From Urechis unicinctus (Eukaryota; Annelida; Polychaeta; Xenopneusta; Urechidae): a stretch of DNA of 64,000 nt. The DNA is taken from NCBI GenBank assembly GCA_034190875.2, contig CM067356.1, positions 58,184,421-58,248,420 on the forward strand, in the 5' to 3' direction. Below are positions 47,990 to 62,008 of this stretch, one piece after another. The notes under the pieces were generated by a model. That model worked only from the letters and a program-made list of their open reading frames with translations, did not search any database and was not told where the DNA came from. Every line of letters starts with the position of its first letter. Position 1 is the stretch's first letter. Position numbers and translations under genes: made by a program.

Positions 47990-49790
47990 AGAATATGTTA
48001 GAATTCATAGGAAAACACATGGAATCATCAACCTCGTTACGAACATATACCTGGAATCATCATCTCGTTACGAACATACACCTGCATTCACTTATCACAC
48101 ACACTGATAGCATAAATGCAGCTTAACTGTTTGATCCATCGAGAAACACAACCAAATAGTGTTTGTAAAGTATGAATTCATCGATTTAATATGGACAGTT
48201 ATCTCAGATAAATATAATGTGATGAAAGAGATTGATTACGATTGATAATACTAGGATGTGGTAAATGATCAATAAGACATAATCAGATCGATATATATTT
48301 GATCTAGTGACCTTTACTCCCTGAGGAAATTCCATGGATATTGATAAGATATAATGATAAAAACAACGTCATAAAAGTGTTATATGAATGATGAAATATA
48401 TAAACATTATGATGAACAACGTGATGTATCCCTGAAGAAACTGCATTAGAGTACATGTTACAAAATAATGACAAAGGATATTGATAGCAGAGTATGATAT
48501 GAACAACAATGTAAAATAATATTTGCATGATAAATTTTACACACAGAAAACTGATTATCAGAATAACAAAGTGCATGCAGTACATTTAATAATGAAAAAG
48601 ACAACAGATCATGTAAAATCAATGACATCAACACAGAAGCTGATAAAGAAGATTGATGACAGATCAGGATGGAAACAAGTCCGCAAAATACCATGTGAAT
48701 GATAAGATATAAACGCAGATAACTGAAACTGTTTCTTTCTGACAAAATGCTTGGGTGTACAATTCATAATGATGAATATAACAGACATTAAATAAAAGTA
48801 GATCTAATTACATACTTTTCAATCGTAATAGCTACAGTTGAAAGATATGATTACAGATTACATATGATGGGGAGGTGAAATATTCATTATGAATATTTAT
48901 GAACAACACTAAAATGCATACCATAACATCGTGAGGTGATGACCTCGATTTTATATATGTAACAGTATCTTCAGAATAGCCCGTGCAAAACTACAGTATT
49001 CTCAGCCGTCTTGCTGTTTTGTAATCTATGTGTTACACTCACATGTAACATCTAAAACAACTTCACATATTCGTAAACAGCGAGTTGTATCTGATAACAT
49101 AACACTTGCGGATTGAAACTGCAATCCATAGAACACGATTTCACGACAACACCACACATAGACATCAAATAATACAGCCGGAAACTTTCAAATTACAGAA
49201 ATAATCAAACAATGTATGTATACAGCAACATTCACATATGCACAGTTCACAAATCAAGATGGCGGAAAACCAACTACTTCCTAAAGGTCGGGTATGGTCA
49301 AACAGTCCGTCAGAGAATATATTCAATGGTTCGTGAAAGGTATTGATTTTGGGTACAGAATATAACCGACAAACAGTTACTCAGCTGATCGTCATCTGGA
49401 AGACCAATTTGGTATTCAAGTGTCATACTCTGAACATCAATAAAAATCATGATTGTCGATTTTGCTTTCGTTTTCGACCAAGTAAAAATGCACTACGTGC
49501 GATAAATGTAGACAGGTATTGCCAAAACTCAATCGAGCAGCCCCATACCAGCGGCTTCAGTGAAGTTATTGTAATGTATTATTCAAACAGGACACTATAT
49601 TTTGTAAAGTTTGTTTCGTGTTTCTGAGGAGGTTGTTTGACAAGTGACAGCAATCCTACAAGTGGAAGTGAGTACTTACCGTAACATTAAAAATTTAGCG
49701 AAAAGGGGCGCTCGCATCAAAATTCCAAAGTTGATATACTTGGCCTCATATAATAATCCGTCCAAAGGCATGGCGTCATAAATATCCAAG
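47990..49790. other. Gene-free AT-rich stretch
   Basis: AT-rich sequence upstream of the kelch gene with loosely recurring GATAAGATATAATGA-like words around 48.3-48.8 kb. No recognisable gene. The kelch promoter and 5' exons probably lie within it. Confidence 0.4.
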
Positions 49791-50095
49791 AACCTCGAAA
49801 TAGCAATCATAACGCTTTACGTGAAATCATGCATGTTCAGGACAAAGAAACAATTACGGAGACTTGACCTCACCTAGAATGATAGCGCAATACAACGCAT
49901 TAACGAATAATCCAAAGGAATCTAAGAAATCTTCCAGCATCACAGACGTGCTCGCTCAGTTTAACGTCGCCTTTAAGGCCAGAATTGAAACACTTTCACT
50001 CCTGTGGTAACAGTAACACGCACCTTACATATCGCCTTCACATTTCACTACCCCAACGCTCACCTTTTACGCGCGACTTCTGAGCCAGGGTAGGG

Positions 50096-51489
50096 TCAGG
50101 TAAAGAAGCATTTTTAAAGGCCATTACAAATTCGTATGTCTTTAAATCGCTCAAACGCGGGACAGTATTTGCTGATACCTGATATGTATTATATAGCAGG
50201 AGTGTTTGGTCTAGAGATTTGGGTCGTTGAAAACCAAATAGGTGATTATTGAAGCGTGAAGATGTTTTCTTTTGAGTTGAGCGTGTGTTAAGGAAGGTAG
50301 TGAGAGGTGAGGGGCGTGTCGGGACAGGATGTGCGTCAGACGGGGACGGGTGTAGAGAGACATGCTTGGCGATAATTGAAGTGAGTGGATGAATGTTTGG
50401 TGGGATCAGGAGGTAGATGGGGGACAACGAGGCAATGTGGTGGGGAATATGGGCGTGTCGGCTTGGTGATAGGCCAGTTGTATAGGGCAGTGGGGTTGGG
50501 GGACTTACTCTGTATTTCTCATAAGTGCCCAATGTTGATTTATGTTGGGGTTCAAATCATTTGCATGCGATATCAGATATACGCTTTATTTAGCGATTTA
50601 CATCTCAGCTTTTTAAAGACGTCATTCTATGATTTCATCCCCTATAAGTTTTAATGCAGTCCTAGGACGGTATGCACTTCGCAGAAATAATTATTAACGG
50701 AACGTTGTATCTATCAGCAGACTTCCGTTACACAGGATATCCGCATCCGTCGCTGTGGGAGAAAGTTGGACACAACAGCGGAGGGTTAGTTAGAAAGGTG
50801 TAGTCACGCGCATCAAGGCATGGCGGATACGATACAGCGGAAGTGGCGTAGATGGAGAAAAGGCTTCTTGAACAGCACAGCGAAATGGAACACATGCACG
50901 CATGTCTTAGAGCACACCTCCGCTGTTGCAGCCAATATGTACCTTAACATATAAGCGTCTATTGATTATAGGGTATTTTAGCATACAAGAATATGTGGAC
51001 TAGATGGTCACCTTAAAGTTGTGCCGTGGATTGTGGCATTCAATGTTACTGCGTTTCTGATAGTGTTCTATGGTTCTGTCTTATAAGGGGAACGTTCCAT
51101 CGATAACTTTAAGATGACGAATAGCAGTGTACTTAATGACCTAGCACGACCTATACGATCAGCTCTTTTCTGTTATCATCAAGTGTATAGAAGTACAAAT
51201 AATATTCTAATGCGCATACACATTAAGCGTACTCGTAGTATAACGGTGGTGTACCAAGACAGCAAGAGCCGTGTCTTTGTATGGGGTGGAAATTGGCGGG
51301 GTTTTACAGCAAAAATAAAAAAAAAACAATGTGTGTAAAACGAATATACAGTGAGCCTATGTATTCATTGGACTGTGGTCCAGAATATTGAACAGGATAC
51401 TGGTCTATCATCTACGACTTACGAATGTACCTGAGCGCAAGAAACTGAATGAAAGATTGGATCGCTTATTTACCTGGGGCTTGTACGCA
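50096..51489. mobile_element. Insertion inside duplication unit E copy 2
   Basis: Left flank ..GCCAGGGTAGGGTCAGG and right flank TAACACTTTCTTGCCACTT.. align to adjacent bases of the uninterrupted copy near 44270-44280, so about 1.39 kb is extra here. No clear terminal inverted repeat, target-site duplication or transposase was found. The insert could be a non-autonomous element or the sister copy could carry a deletion. Confidence 0.5.
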
Positions 51490-52504
51490 TGTAACACTTT
51501 CTTGCCACTTAACACTGGGCTTAGGTTGAATGAGTGTTCGCATGAACACTGAACGGCAAGGATAAAAAACGGCTATAGAGAATGTTATATTTTTGGTGGC
51601 CCTTTCACCTTTTCCGTCGTCTCGCCTCTAAATCAAACAGCTTCTAACTTCATGACATTTGCCCTCCTCTACATCAGACATGGTACTGCCTAGCGGTCAG
51701 GTGAAGTGCGCAAAATACTATAGGGCGCTAGTCTTCTACTTATTTGCGGCATTCATGTACTAGTAGGGTAGGTGTGGGCGAAGAAAATTATGAATATAAA
51801 GCACTCACTATGTTAGGATATTTGCTGAAAAATCTTCTCAAGCAGCACATTATTTATGATATATCGACAGGCATGTATAATGCTGGTGAACACTCGTAAG
51901 CGTAACGTTGAAGTAATTCTGCATAAAAACCCAACATTTATTAGCTACACAACTCTTTGGGCCATGGGTCATATCTGTAGTTTGCTTGCATTAAGGATTA
52001 TGAGGGGGTTTGATATGGAGTTGGGGTGGTGGATTGGGGGACAAGTGGAGTGGGGTTGTGTTTATTGTTAGTTTGATATTGACCATGTAATGATGATTCG
52101 AATTGTGATCAACTGTCTGATGAAACTTTATCTGCATAAGATACCTCGAAGCACTTCAGTATTGAGCCATGGAGTTGCGGATAACAGCCAGCAAGGGTAT
52201 CGTCACCATCACCGGATACAGTCGTCCTTAGCCAGGTCCACTTCCGCTAGATTACCTTAATGGAAACCATGTAACTCACATATGTCAACAAATTGAAGTT
52301 ATATAACCCACGTTTTGTAGCACAAATATCTGTTGGAATTCCGTCTGTAAACCGGATAGGTGCTAGCTATTTAGACATTACTTCATCAGGAAATACCATG
52401 AAGGACAGGAACCTGATTTGCATTCTTAGCTAACGTAAAAGTTTGAGATTCTAAGACACAAGAGGAATGGCGGACGAAATTCTGCTATCCTGTGTGCTTA
52501 AATG

Positions 52505-52711
52505 GATCATGACTTGGCGGATTATCTATTACCTCTGGCTAGGTTCAATAATGTTGTGGCTGATGCTACGTTGAACGGCTATTTGGTTTACATGAGGTGC
52601 ATGAGATTGGTCGTAAGCGCCAACCAGACCCATTTACTTTTGAAATCCCATATCTATATTCGGGCACACCACCCTGATAACAACATGTGGTAACGGATGT
52701 TTGACAAATGA
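52505..52711 (+). pseudogene. MGAT4-like C-terminal fragment, copy 2
   Basis: The frame LARFNNVVADATLNGYLV, then ANQTHLLLKS, parallels the fragment at 45447-45626 and the end of the 36.7 kb gene. It is cut by TAA at 52691, where the sister has CAA, although the matching RMFDK end follows. It belongs to duplication unit E copy 2. Confidence 0.7.
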
Positions 52712-53149
52712 AACAGCGCATTCTATTGTATTGTAATGTCTACTACATTTCATTCACCACAGCACTTTCATTTTAACACCCTTAAATGGTAATAGTGTCA
52801 ATATGGACGTTCATTGAATTATTATTCTTTACCGTTCACCGAGCAGAAACATTGTGATGTACAAATTACATACAATGTGCTCAGGGCCTCATGCTTCTTA
52901 ATTAGTGACGTTTACGTTCCATTTCCGCCCAAAAAGAACTCAAAAATTACCAAGGCTACATTTGCAGGGTCCAACCAACATGTTTTTTACGACAATAGAC
53001 ATCTTCACCGTTATTATTGTGTTTGACAACAATAACTGATAATCAACAAATATCATTGAAAATTACATGACTATTAACATGTCACTTTCAAATATCCTCT
53101 GATCTAAACGAATAAAATATTTGTCTTATCGTAATTTCCCGCTATTAAT

Positions 53150-54470
53150 ATTCAGGTTGATATGATGGTGTGGATGAGATAACGCTACCACATATGTAGT
53201 GTGTTTAGAATGATATGATGGCGTGTATGAGGTAACACTACCACATATGTAGTGTGTTTGGAATGATATGATGGTATGGATGAGATAACGCTACCACATA
53301 TGTAGTGTGTTTAGAATGATATGATGGCGTGTATGAGGTAACACTACCACATATGTAGTGTGTTTGGAATGATATGATGGTATGGATGAGATAACGCTAC
53401 CACATATGTAGTGTGTTTGGAATGATATGATGGTGAGGATGAGATAACGCTACCACATATGTAGAGTGTTTAGAATGATATGATGGATGAGATAACGGAT
53501 GGAATGAGATAACGCTACCACATATGTAGTGTGTTTGGAATGATATGATGGTGAATGGATGAGATAACGCTACCACATATGTAGTGTGATATTTAGAATG
53601 ATATGATGGTGGATGGATGAGATAACGCTACCACATATGTAGAGTGTTTGGAATGATATGATGGTATGGATGAGATAACGCTACCACATATGTAGTGTGT
53701 TTGGAATGATATGATGGCGTGGATGAGATAACGCTACCACATATGTAGTGTGTTTGGAATGATATGATGGTATGGATGAGATAACGCTACCACATATGTA
53801 GAGTGTTTGGAATGATATGATGGTATGGATGAGATAACGCTACCACATATGTAGTGTGTTTGGAATGATATGATGGCGTGGATGAGATAACGCTACCACA
53901 TATGTAGAGTGTTTGGAATGATATGATGGTGTGGATGAGATGAGATAACGCTACATACGCTACCACATATGTAGTGTGTGTTTGGAATGATATGATGAAT
54001 GATATGATGGTGTGGATGAGATAACGCTACCACATATGTAGTGTGTTTGGAATGATATGATGGTATGGATGAGATAACGCTACCACATATGTAGAGTGTT
54101 TGGAATGATATGATGGTATGGATGAGATAACGCTACCACATATGTAGTGTGTTTGGAATGATATGATGGCGTGGATGAGATAACGCTACCACATATGTAG
54201 TGTGTTTGGAATGATATGATGGCGTGGATGAGATAACGCTACCACATATGTAGTGTGTTTGGAATGATATGATGGTATGGATGAGATAACGCTACCACAT
54301 ATGTAGTGTGTTTGGAATGATATGATGGTGTGGATGAGATAACGCTACCACATATGTAGTGTGTTTGGAATGATATGATGGTGTGGATGAGATAACGCTA
54401 CCACACATGTAGTGTGTTTGAAATGATATGATGGTGTGGATGAGATAACGCTACCACTAACACGGTGTTC
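53150..54470 (+). repeat. 53-bp tandem array
   Basis: Unit CCACATATGTAGTGTGTTTG, GAATGATATGATGGTATGGA, TGAGATAACGCTA, repeated about 24 times with few substitutions. Each unit holds a CATATG E-box-type hexamer and a GATAAC word. A few units have short duplications (around 53490 and 53940-54000). Confidence 0.96.
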
Positions 54471-57400
54471 TAAGACAATGTGGGTGTGATTGTGCAACCG
54501 TCCCATGTAGTGTGTGATGGTATGCATAATCCCACGACATTCCATCCTGTGTAGAATTTAGTGCAAGGAATCGAGAGGATGAGTCAGATGGTTGGCAGAT
54601 TGGCTGAAGCCTAGTGTATAGGCCATTCAAGCTGATTGAGGCACTATTCTTGGTAGTAATTGAAAGACTTACTGCTTTCATAATCCCGGAAACCCCGACG
54701 GGAAACATGGCGAGTTCAAATTGAGTTTACTGGTCAACAAGGTTTGGTAATCAGCTTCATTCTGCAACCCAATCAGAGAGCAATTTCGACGAAGTGAAGC
54801 GTACAGGGGTGCAAAATACCAGTTGAAACATAGAGTTCGGTATTTTGAAGATGGTTCTAAAGATTTTATAGCTTTGTTCCTTGATGGTTCTCTCAAAGAA
54901 GAATCGCTATGATGTATGAACAGTTATTTAGATGTACAATCGCATTGTTGTAGAACAAATGTAAGAAGTATATTATTATGTTAAGCTAAACTTATAAGAA
55001 TATAAGTTATTTCCATATATTTGTTACAAACTCGTTCACACCGCATGCGCCCACACAGCAGAATTCGATACTAAACAAAACAACTTTCGCGTAATAATGT
55101 TTCCTTTCGCAAGCTATTCCATAATCACAAGCAATTCCTTAATCGTGGCCTTAAGCCCTCCCTGTGAATATTTATACATTGAACCTCGTATTCAGTCCGC
55201 ACAACAGCCCTGCAACAGAGCTAGCAATCACTGATATAGTGTTAGGTAAGGCGCTGTTGCACACCAAAACTGATGGACCATCATTGTCATTTATAGCTGT
55301 TACAGTGCTTACCGATAGTCAACATTTCTCACATTTAAGAAAGTTTCACGCATACAATTTATATTTTCGCCATCTATTGAGCTATCGCAAGCTTTATTTG
55401 CAGCACAATGCCTTAGAAAATGCTTCTTTGACACAAATAGTGCTGACGTCTTGAGTGCCTGTTTATTTTCAATGTTCTAGTTTTCAACATCAGCAGAGCA
55501 GACAAATGAAGGCATAATAAAAATGTGCGCGTGTATGACAATTTAGACGGCGGTCCTGATGACAGCACAGGTTCAGTTCATGTGCGAATACAATCATCTG
55601 TTGCTTTACTGATCAATTCATTACGCTTGGCAGCTTCCAGAATATTAAGCTCTTCATTAGTCAAAATTGCGTGCCACTTTCCTAATCAGCAGCAATTGTA
55701 GTCCCACAGCGTCACAGCTTAATCAACGGTTCGTTTTAAACTAAATGCATTTATGTAATGATTGTTGTTATTGGTAATTAATTGGTTTCGGTTGTTTGTC
55801 GACACCGATACAATTAAGGTGATTTGGGAAGCATCTCTGCTTATTTTAGAAGCGATTAACAGAATGTAAGTGCAAGCTGAGGAATTCGTTTCTATGATTA
55901 GCATTTAATGATATTAATGATACTTCACACAGCATACTCTTAAAACGCCTTATTGCACACAACTGGTTATCTGACATCGCCCGATGCGTTGACATGTGCA
56001 TGGTCTTATAATTGGGATGTTGTATCGACTTTCCTTTATTGGTTATCAAATTCATAAGCAGAATTTTATACTAGGTACATCTTCAGCGTCACTAGCGACA
56101 ATCATCCTCCTATGAGTATCCGATTAACACATTTGACATCTCTTTCCTAATCACCTTCATTTGAAAAAACTGTAATGGTAACTGGCACAATCTAATTTGC
56201 TATATTATCAATTGCTTTTAAGGCTGAATTGGCATGTTGCACTTCATGACCACCATCGAATTTTTACTCGGAAGTGACAGCCTCTGAGTCACATAATAGC
56301 TAATTATATCTCCTCTTTCAGTGTAAGAGTGTTCTTTAAAGGTGATTATTTTCTTAATTGACGGGTACAAAATCATCCAACGCGGAAGTGCTATTCAACT
56401 GTCACGTGCAATTCGTGAAGTCATTATCATTCATAATGCAGTGCATATCTTAACATCGTTGTGCATTAATGCACTCTTGGCATCAAGAAAGAGATATGTG
56501 CTTCTTCACGAAGTAAGTACAATAACAATAGACGAAATAGGAGGATTAATCAGTCATAGCAAACGGTATCAACATGCATTTGCAATAACGGTATCAACAT
56601 GCATTTTGTTTTTACACTATCGTCATCCTTCAAAATGACAACGGCGTTGTTGTTATCAATCATCACGCATTCGATTACCATCGATGCCTTAAACAATTAT
56701 TGGACATTTAAAGCTGAAGATATGGACAAGAATCCACGATTCGTGGTTGAAATACATTCCTACCCAAAGGAATAAAAAACGATCACCAACAAACTCGCGT
56801 GAATTATCTGAGAGGATTCGCGCAGCAAGCAAATCTATGACTTATCACAATACAGCACCTCAGCTACAAGAACGTGTTATCTCAATATTGAAATATGCAA
56901 CGACACACTTGATCATTGAACATGTCATAGTTCAAATGTTGGCTGAATGCTTAGTAAACGACGTATACTTTAGCATCATATCAAATGAACCGTCCATGGT
57001 AGTGAGACCATTGGTACTGTTTTATCACGTGTATATAAAGACTTGTCAGTGTTTCCGGCCCGCATTTAAAGATAAAATATATAGGTGGCCAATCGTTAGG
57101 TCGTTAAACAGTTCGCTGGGATGGTTGTAATTGATTCCCATGCTTGTTATATACGGAAGCCCGTCTTTGGTGATCGAAGGTCGATAAAAATGTTAGTAAA
57201 CCCGTAATAAAGGACTCGTCGTTTGGTTTTACGTCTAGTTCACCGGGAAGTTATTGAAAGCAAAATGTTCTATAGTGCATTATTCATGGATTCAAATCCA
57301 TCCATCTCTTCCACGGGAGTGATGGTTTGCACTACCAACCTCACAAAGCATTCCATTCTAAACTAATGACAAAGTACGGACTACTCTTTGTCACATAGTC

Positions 57401-58487
57401 ATTCTTTAACGACATGGAAGTAACCTTTAGCACTTAGCATATGCATAAAAATAACGCACATAAAATATCGAATAAAAGCTATAATAAAGAAAGTAATCTT
57501 ACATGAATCCTATAAGCCCACTACATTTTCTAGAATCTGGTGCCATTGCATATAATCTTATAAACTTCTACGGAATGATCGTGTGTGTCCAAGTCTCAAT
57601 AGTTGAAGTCAATCGTAACAACAAGTTAATTCTTACATTAAGAATACTTCTATGAGCGAACAGTACAGCATAGTACAAATCACTTGTGATCTTCCGTCTC
57701 GGAAGGCGTTTTTGGGGGAAATTTAACCTGATTGGACGCCCCATCCCGCCGCCCCACACGAATTCGACAATATGATATGAAAGTTGACCTTATGGCACAC
57801 GGCACGCTGTATATAGATGGCGTGCGCACATATTTAATCGGGCGGTGGCGCGAGCGAGCCCTCTTATTGTAGCTTTTCGATGATGTCAAATGACTGACAT
57901 TAGCGTTTTTAAACGGAGACTTTTAACAACAAGTTTGAGGAGGGCTACAAAGCAGTCATGTGCAGCATACGGTGAGCTCATGATTCCCATTTTGTGAAAA
58001 GCCCTCTTGGGCGTGATCATTCCATCCTCATTACGTTTCTCCAACAGTCTTCCTGATTAGCTACATATTATATTGCATTGGCTTTATTAGAACAAAGGTC
58101 AAAGTATAGGGGTCACTTTAATCTTTGTGATACGGCGAGGAACCAACGGCTGGGTTTGTTAATTGACAATCAGGAAGTTTACCGAGCAAAGAGGCAATGA
58201 GGAGACCATAACCGCGATGGCGCGAACCCCACTACATAATAACCACTTATACTGTGACACCTGAGTAGAATGGTTACTCTTGCTTCTCTTCAATTCTGAC
58301 AGCTGATTTAGTCGTCAGCTCTTTATATATAATAATTGATTGCTAATTTCTCTGACATTATAGTGTAATGTACACGGTTGGATTAGGTGAGTCAAGAGCT
58401 CATTCTTTTGATGCCACCGAGGCCTATTGATGCTCAGCTTAAGAAAATATCGACATTACCATCACCATTAATGACAGAATACCACTT

Positions 58488-58501
58488 GTTGTCATGACAA
58501 C
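58488..58501. promoter_or_regulatory. X-box-like palindrome, site 1
   Basis: GTTGTCATGACAAC is a perfect 14-base palindrome, similar to RFX X-box sites (GTTGCCATGGCAAC type). It lies within a longer stretch (ATTAATGAC..CTTGTTGTCATGACRACGGC) that recurs near 63.3 kb. Confidence 0.35.
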
Positions 58502-61500
58502 GGCGACCAAGTGACCACGGCGAGCAATAATTACGTTTGTCTGAATCAACAAACTTTACACTTCTCCACCATGCGTCATATGACAGGTTGCACAATACAA
58601 TTCATACAGTATCTCATCACTTTAGAAAGTGCACGGCCCGGGAAGAACTCATAGCCATATGGATATCAACGACGTTGTTTGCTTTTCCCGGAATGGCTTA
58701 GAGATTGCAGTCATCTGCGTTTATACATTGGAAAATATCGCTCCAAATTCATGATAGATAGTAAATAAAATGAAATGATATACTGGAATATAATAATTCC
58801 AACACCAACGATTTCGTTTAGTTAATCAGAGAGACGTGAAACCCTAGTATTCTTGTCATTTCGTTTGGTTGTTTTATGGGCCATATATGCATCACGAATA
58901 CCAGCTACACCACACGTAATATTCAGAAAGTAATATTCTCACTAGTTTCAACATGTCTGCATAAGGCCAGACCAGTCTGGCATGACAGAAAGCACTGTCA
59001 CGTATGACAGACATGTAGGCGTGTTTGTGTAGGGATCATGACCGGATTAATTACGACGGTTGCTTGGCATTAGAATATCACGTAGCGCGTATTCATTACC
59101 AGCAGGCACTGACAGGGAGTTGTAAATTGGGAACGTAATGACGGAGCTGCCCGGACAATACCTTGCCTATGAATAGGCGTCGCCGTGTTGACAACGTAGC
59201 TGCTGAAAATAATTGCTGAATCATGATACATTTATTTAACAAGCAAACTCAAAAGCATGTCATAACAATATCATTCTGCGTATATTGCGTGAGCCACACA
59301 AAAGCGCTGCAAGGAGCTAAAAGGTATGAATAACCTGCTTGTATTATCTCTCATCTTCTATTGTACATAGATCAAAGTTCTATTATTGGGAGTGTCTCTT
59401 ACCATGATGTAGAGACAATACGCTACTTTTATTGGCGCTGTAATTCAGCAAGCCAATTTCTTAACAAGGATGTGTTTTGTTAGCCCAAGCTTTGTTATTA
59501 CGCAATACAAACAGCCGATACACAGACACCGTCTTGCCAAAGTATCCAACGAACTTTACCATTCGATATCACCGCACGATAAGTAATTCAAATGGTATTC
59601 TTTAAGTATCGTATTCGTCTAATGATCGACGGTGACGTTTTTGTGGTCATGCGACAAAAACTGACGATGGAGTCAACCTGCAGGTTGTTGATTTATATGA
59701 AAGCTGAATATTACGAATGCGAGTATTTGTCAAACACAAGAACAAAATCGCGCCATCTGTTGACAGGTGAATGCGTAACTACACTCGTCACTGTTATCCC
59801 TTGAATATTAGCATCGAAAAATAATACTCAGTTTTCCAAGGGCATTTATTCTTGCACGCGCACTCGCGTTAAAAGAAGTGCTGCTTGATTTGCAAAGAAG
59901 AGTTGAGACGAGTCATATGACCCATCTTAAAATGGAGCGACAATGTCAGATTCAGCATGTTTTATAAACACAAACGCAAAATTCAATCTTGTGTGTGGTG
60001 CGTAATGGGTACAAATGAATGCTTGATCGGCAAAATATGGGTCCAGCATATCGGTTACAAAGCCTAACGCATCTGTAAAACCGCACTGATTGGGGTACTG
60101 TGACATTAAACGTTCATTATAAGACATCCATGTTGTATATTTAGAAATAATTTAAACTAATGTTATTGTTCCACCCAATTGCAATTTAAGGTTAGAATGT
60201 ATGACAGCGGTTAAACCCATATCATATTTTTTTCAAATATCGCTCTTTCTCTTTCAGCAATGAGATTATATGAACCTTTAAGTATTCTACACTAGGCTTC
60301 AGAGGCTAAATTAGTCCGAGTATTGTGTCCAAACCTGCGCTATCCTACAATGTACCTTTGTGTACCTAGCCTAAACACTGTTTAGACTCTGATCTTTATT
60401 TATATATCAACCTACTTTGTTTTCATGCACCGCATCACATTTCAACAGCAAAGGGAGATGAATATATGGAGTCATATACTTATCATTTAAGACAATGAAA
60501 CATACATACCAGCCTAAATGCCTATTATGTTTATAAACTGTGTTCACGTATGTCTTTTCCGCTTATGTATATAATTCAGGGTCTTAGCAAGGATCTGAAA
60601 ACTGCCCTTCCATCCCTACCCCAACACTGCACGTCACGTTATGACCAACTGATACTCATAACGTTGTTTGCAGTCGCCCAAAAGCTAGTTGGGTGGGGGG
60701 GGGATGATGTTCGTGCGTGCGTAATGTGAGATATCACACCGTTGTTCGAAAGAAATTTAATTGCAAATTAATTATACTTCCTGCTCTGGCACAAGCGTGC
60801 GCGCAAAAATAAAAACTTAGTTAAATACTTCGCGTCGATATGATATTTCACCCAATTGCAATATGTGATCCTCATTCCCTAGCCAACAGTGTAGACTAAA
60901 AGTTTATTAGATCGTCGGAAAAGCGATACCGCAAGGCAGACATTTCAGAATGATGCACCAATCGACCGTGCACAATGTATGCCAGTCTTCTAATTGCCAT
61001 TATTCCCACAAACCTCGAACATATCGTGTATCATTTTAGAGAAGGTATAACATCGACATGAACTGTGGACCTTGTTGTGCGAGGAGGCGAAGCTGGTCGT
61101 AACTCCATTCGTCATCGTGAAAGTGTTATGACGTTGATAAAATCCCACACGTCATAAATATCGTTATCAAACAGAACAGTATTTATTTTGATCGTAGATA
61201 AGCGGCCAGCGCGCTGCGTCGCTGTTTGTCTTTTAATGAGCTGTTTAAACTGGCTTTGATAATCCCTTGTATTCGGCCTGGGAGGCGCGTGGACGGGCTG
61301 GCGGGTGGATTGGTGGACGGGTGGACGGGCTATAGGGGGAAATTCCAGCCCGTCCAAATTTACGACTTACCCGTCCATTGCGGTCTCTGGCTAAGACCCT
61401 GATATAATTTCGCTGACTTAAAACAATGCCCTCATTGACACATCTATCAACATTCAAATGCTCTTAGATATTTACTATTGTGATAGCGTATCGGTAACTG

Positions 61501-61994
61501 TGACAGCTAAGGTTAACGCTCGCTCACATCGGTGCTCAGCTTGTAGCTGACTTTTGTGACAGCTTGATTTATTAATTCCTTGCAAAATCCCGGATGTTTC
61601 GACGTCTCATCATCGCCATCAAACAAGCTGACGAACACAGTAAATCGTTTTAGTAATGTGGGCCAATTTGTCGAAACATTGACCGCGCATAGTAGACATT
61701 AAGTTAGGCCATATCTGCATATTGAGGTCATATAATCAAAGAATAACTGCGCACAGGCGCCATGTGGAGGAAACAGTAACATTCACATCGAGTAATGACC
61801 GAACACGGTAAAAATTATGACATTATATGAACGCAATTTAGTTGCACCTACAGAGAAAACAAACGTCGACAGTAAGCTATGCTGTCTGATTCACCCCACG
61901 CCTGTTCACTTAATCATATTTATGCTGGTACAGTTGCATAATGTAGCGATGACATCTCGCTGTTATCTTGGCTATTTATGACGCAATATCAGTT

Positions 61995-62008
61995 GTTATC
62001 GTGACGAC
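61995..62008. promoter_or_regulatory. X-box-like site 2, imperfect
   Basis: GTTATCGTGACGAC, preceded by TGACGCAATATCAGTT. It resembles sites 1 and 3 in core and left flank but has lost the perfect palindrome. Confidence 0.25.

Larger units (their letters stand above)
49795..52825 (+). repeat. Segmental duplication unit E, copy 2
   Basis: Diverged copy of 43950-45735, interrupted by about 1.4 kb (50096-51489). The copy of the receptor first exon, near 49870-49930 on the minus strand, has lost its start codon and the middle of its signal peptide but keeps the CTAG/GTGAGG donor region. Confidence 0.85.

Noticed and set aside
50038-50532. 164-codon Pro/Ser-rich frame on the minus strand
   Set aside because: It spans the junction between duplication unit E and the 1.4 kb extra segment, so it cannot be an ancestral gene, and it has no domain.
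56747-57130. 127-codon frame in the right-hand gene-free stretch
   Set aside because: No recognisable domain, no start or splice support and ordinary composition; consistent with chance.
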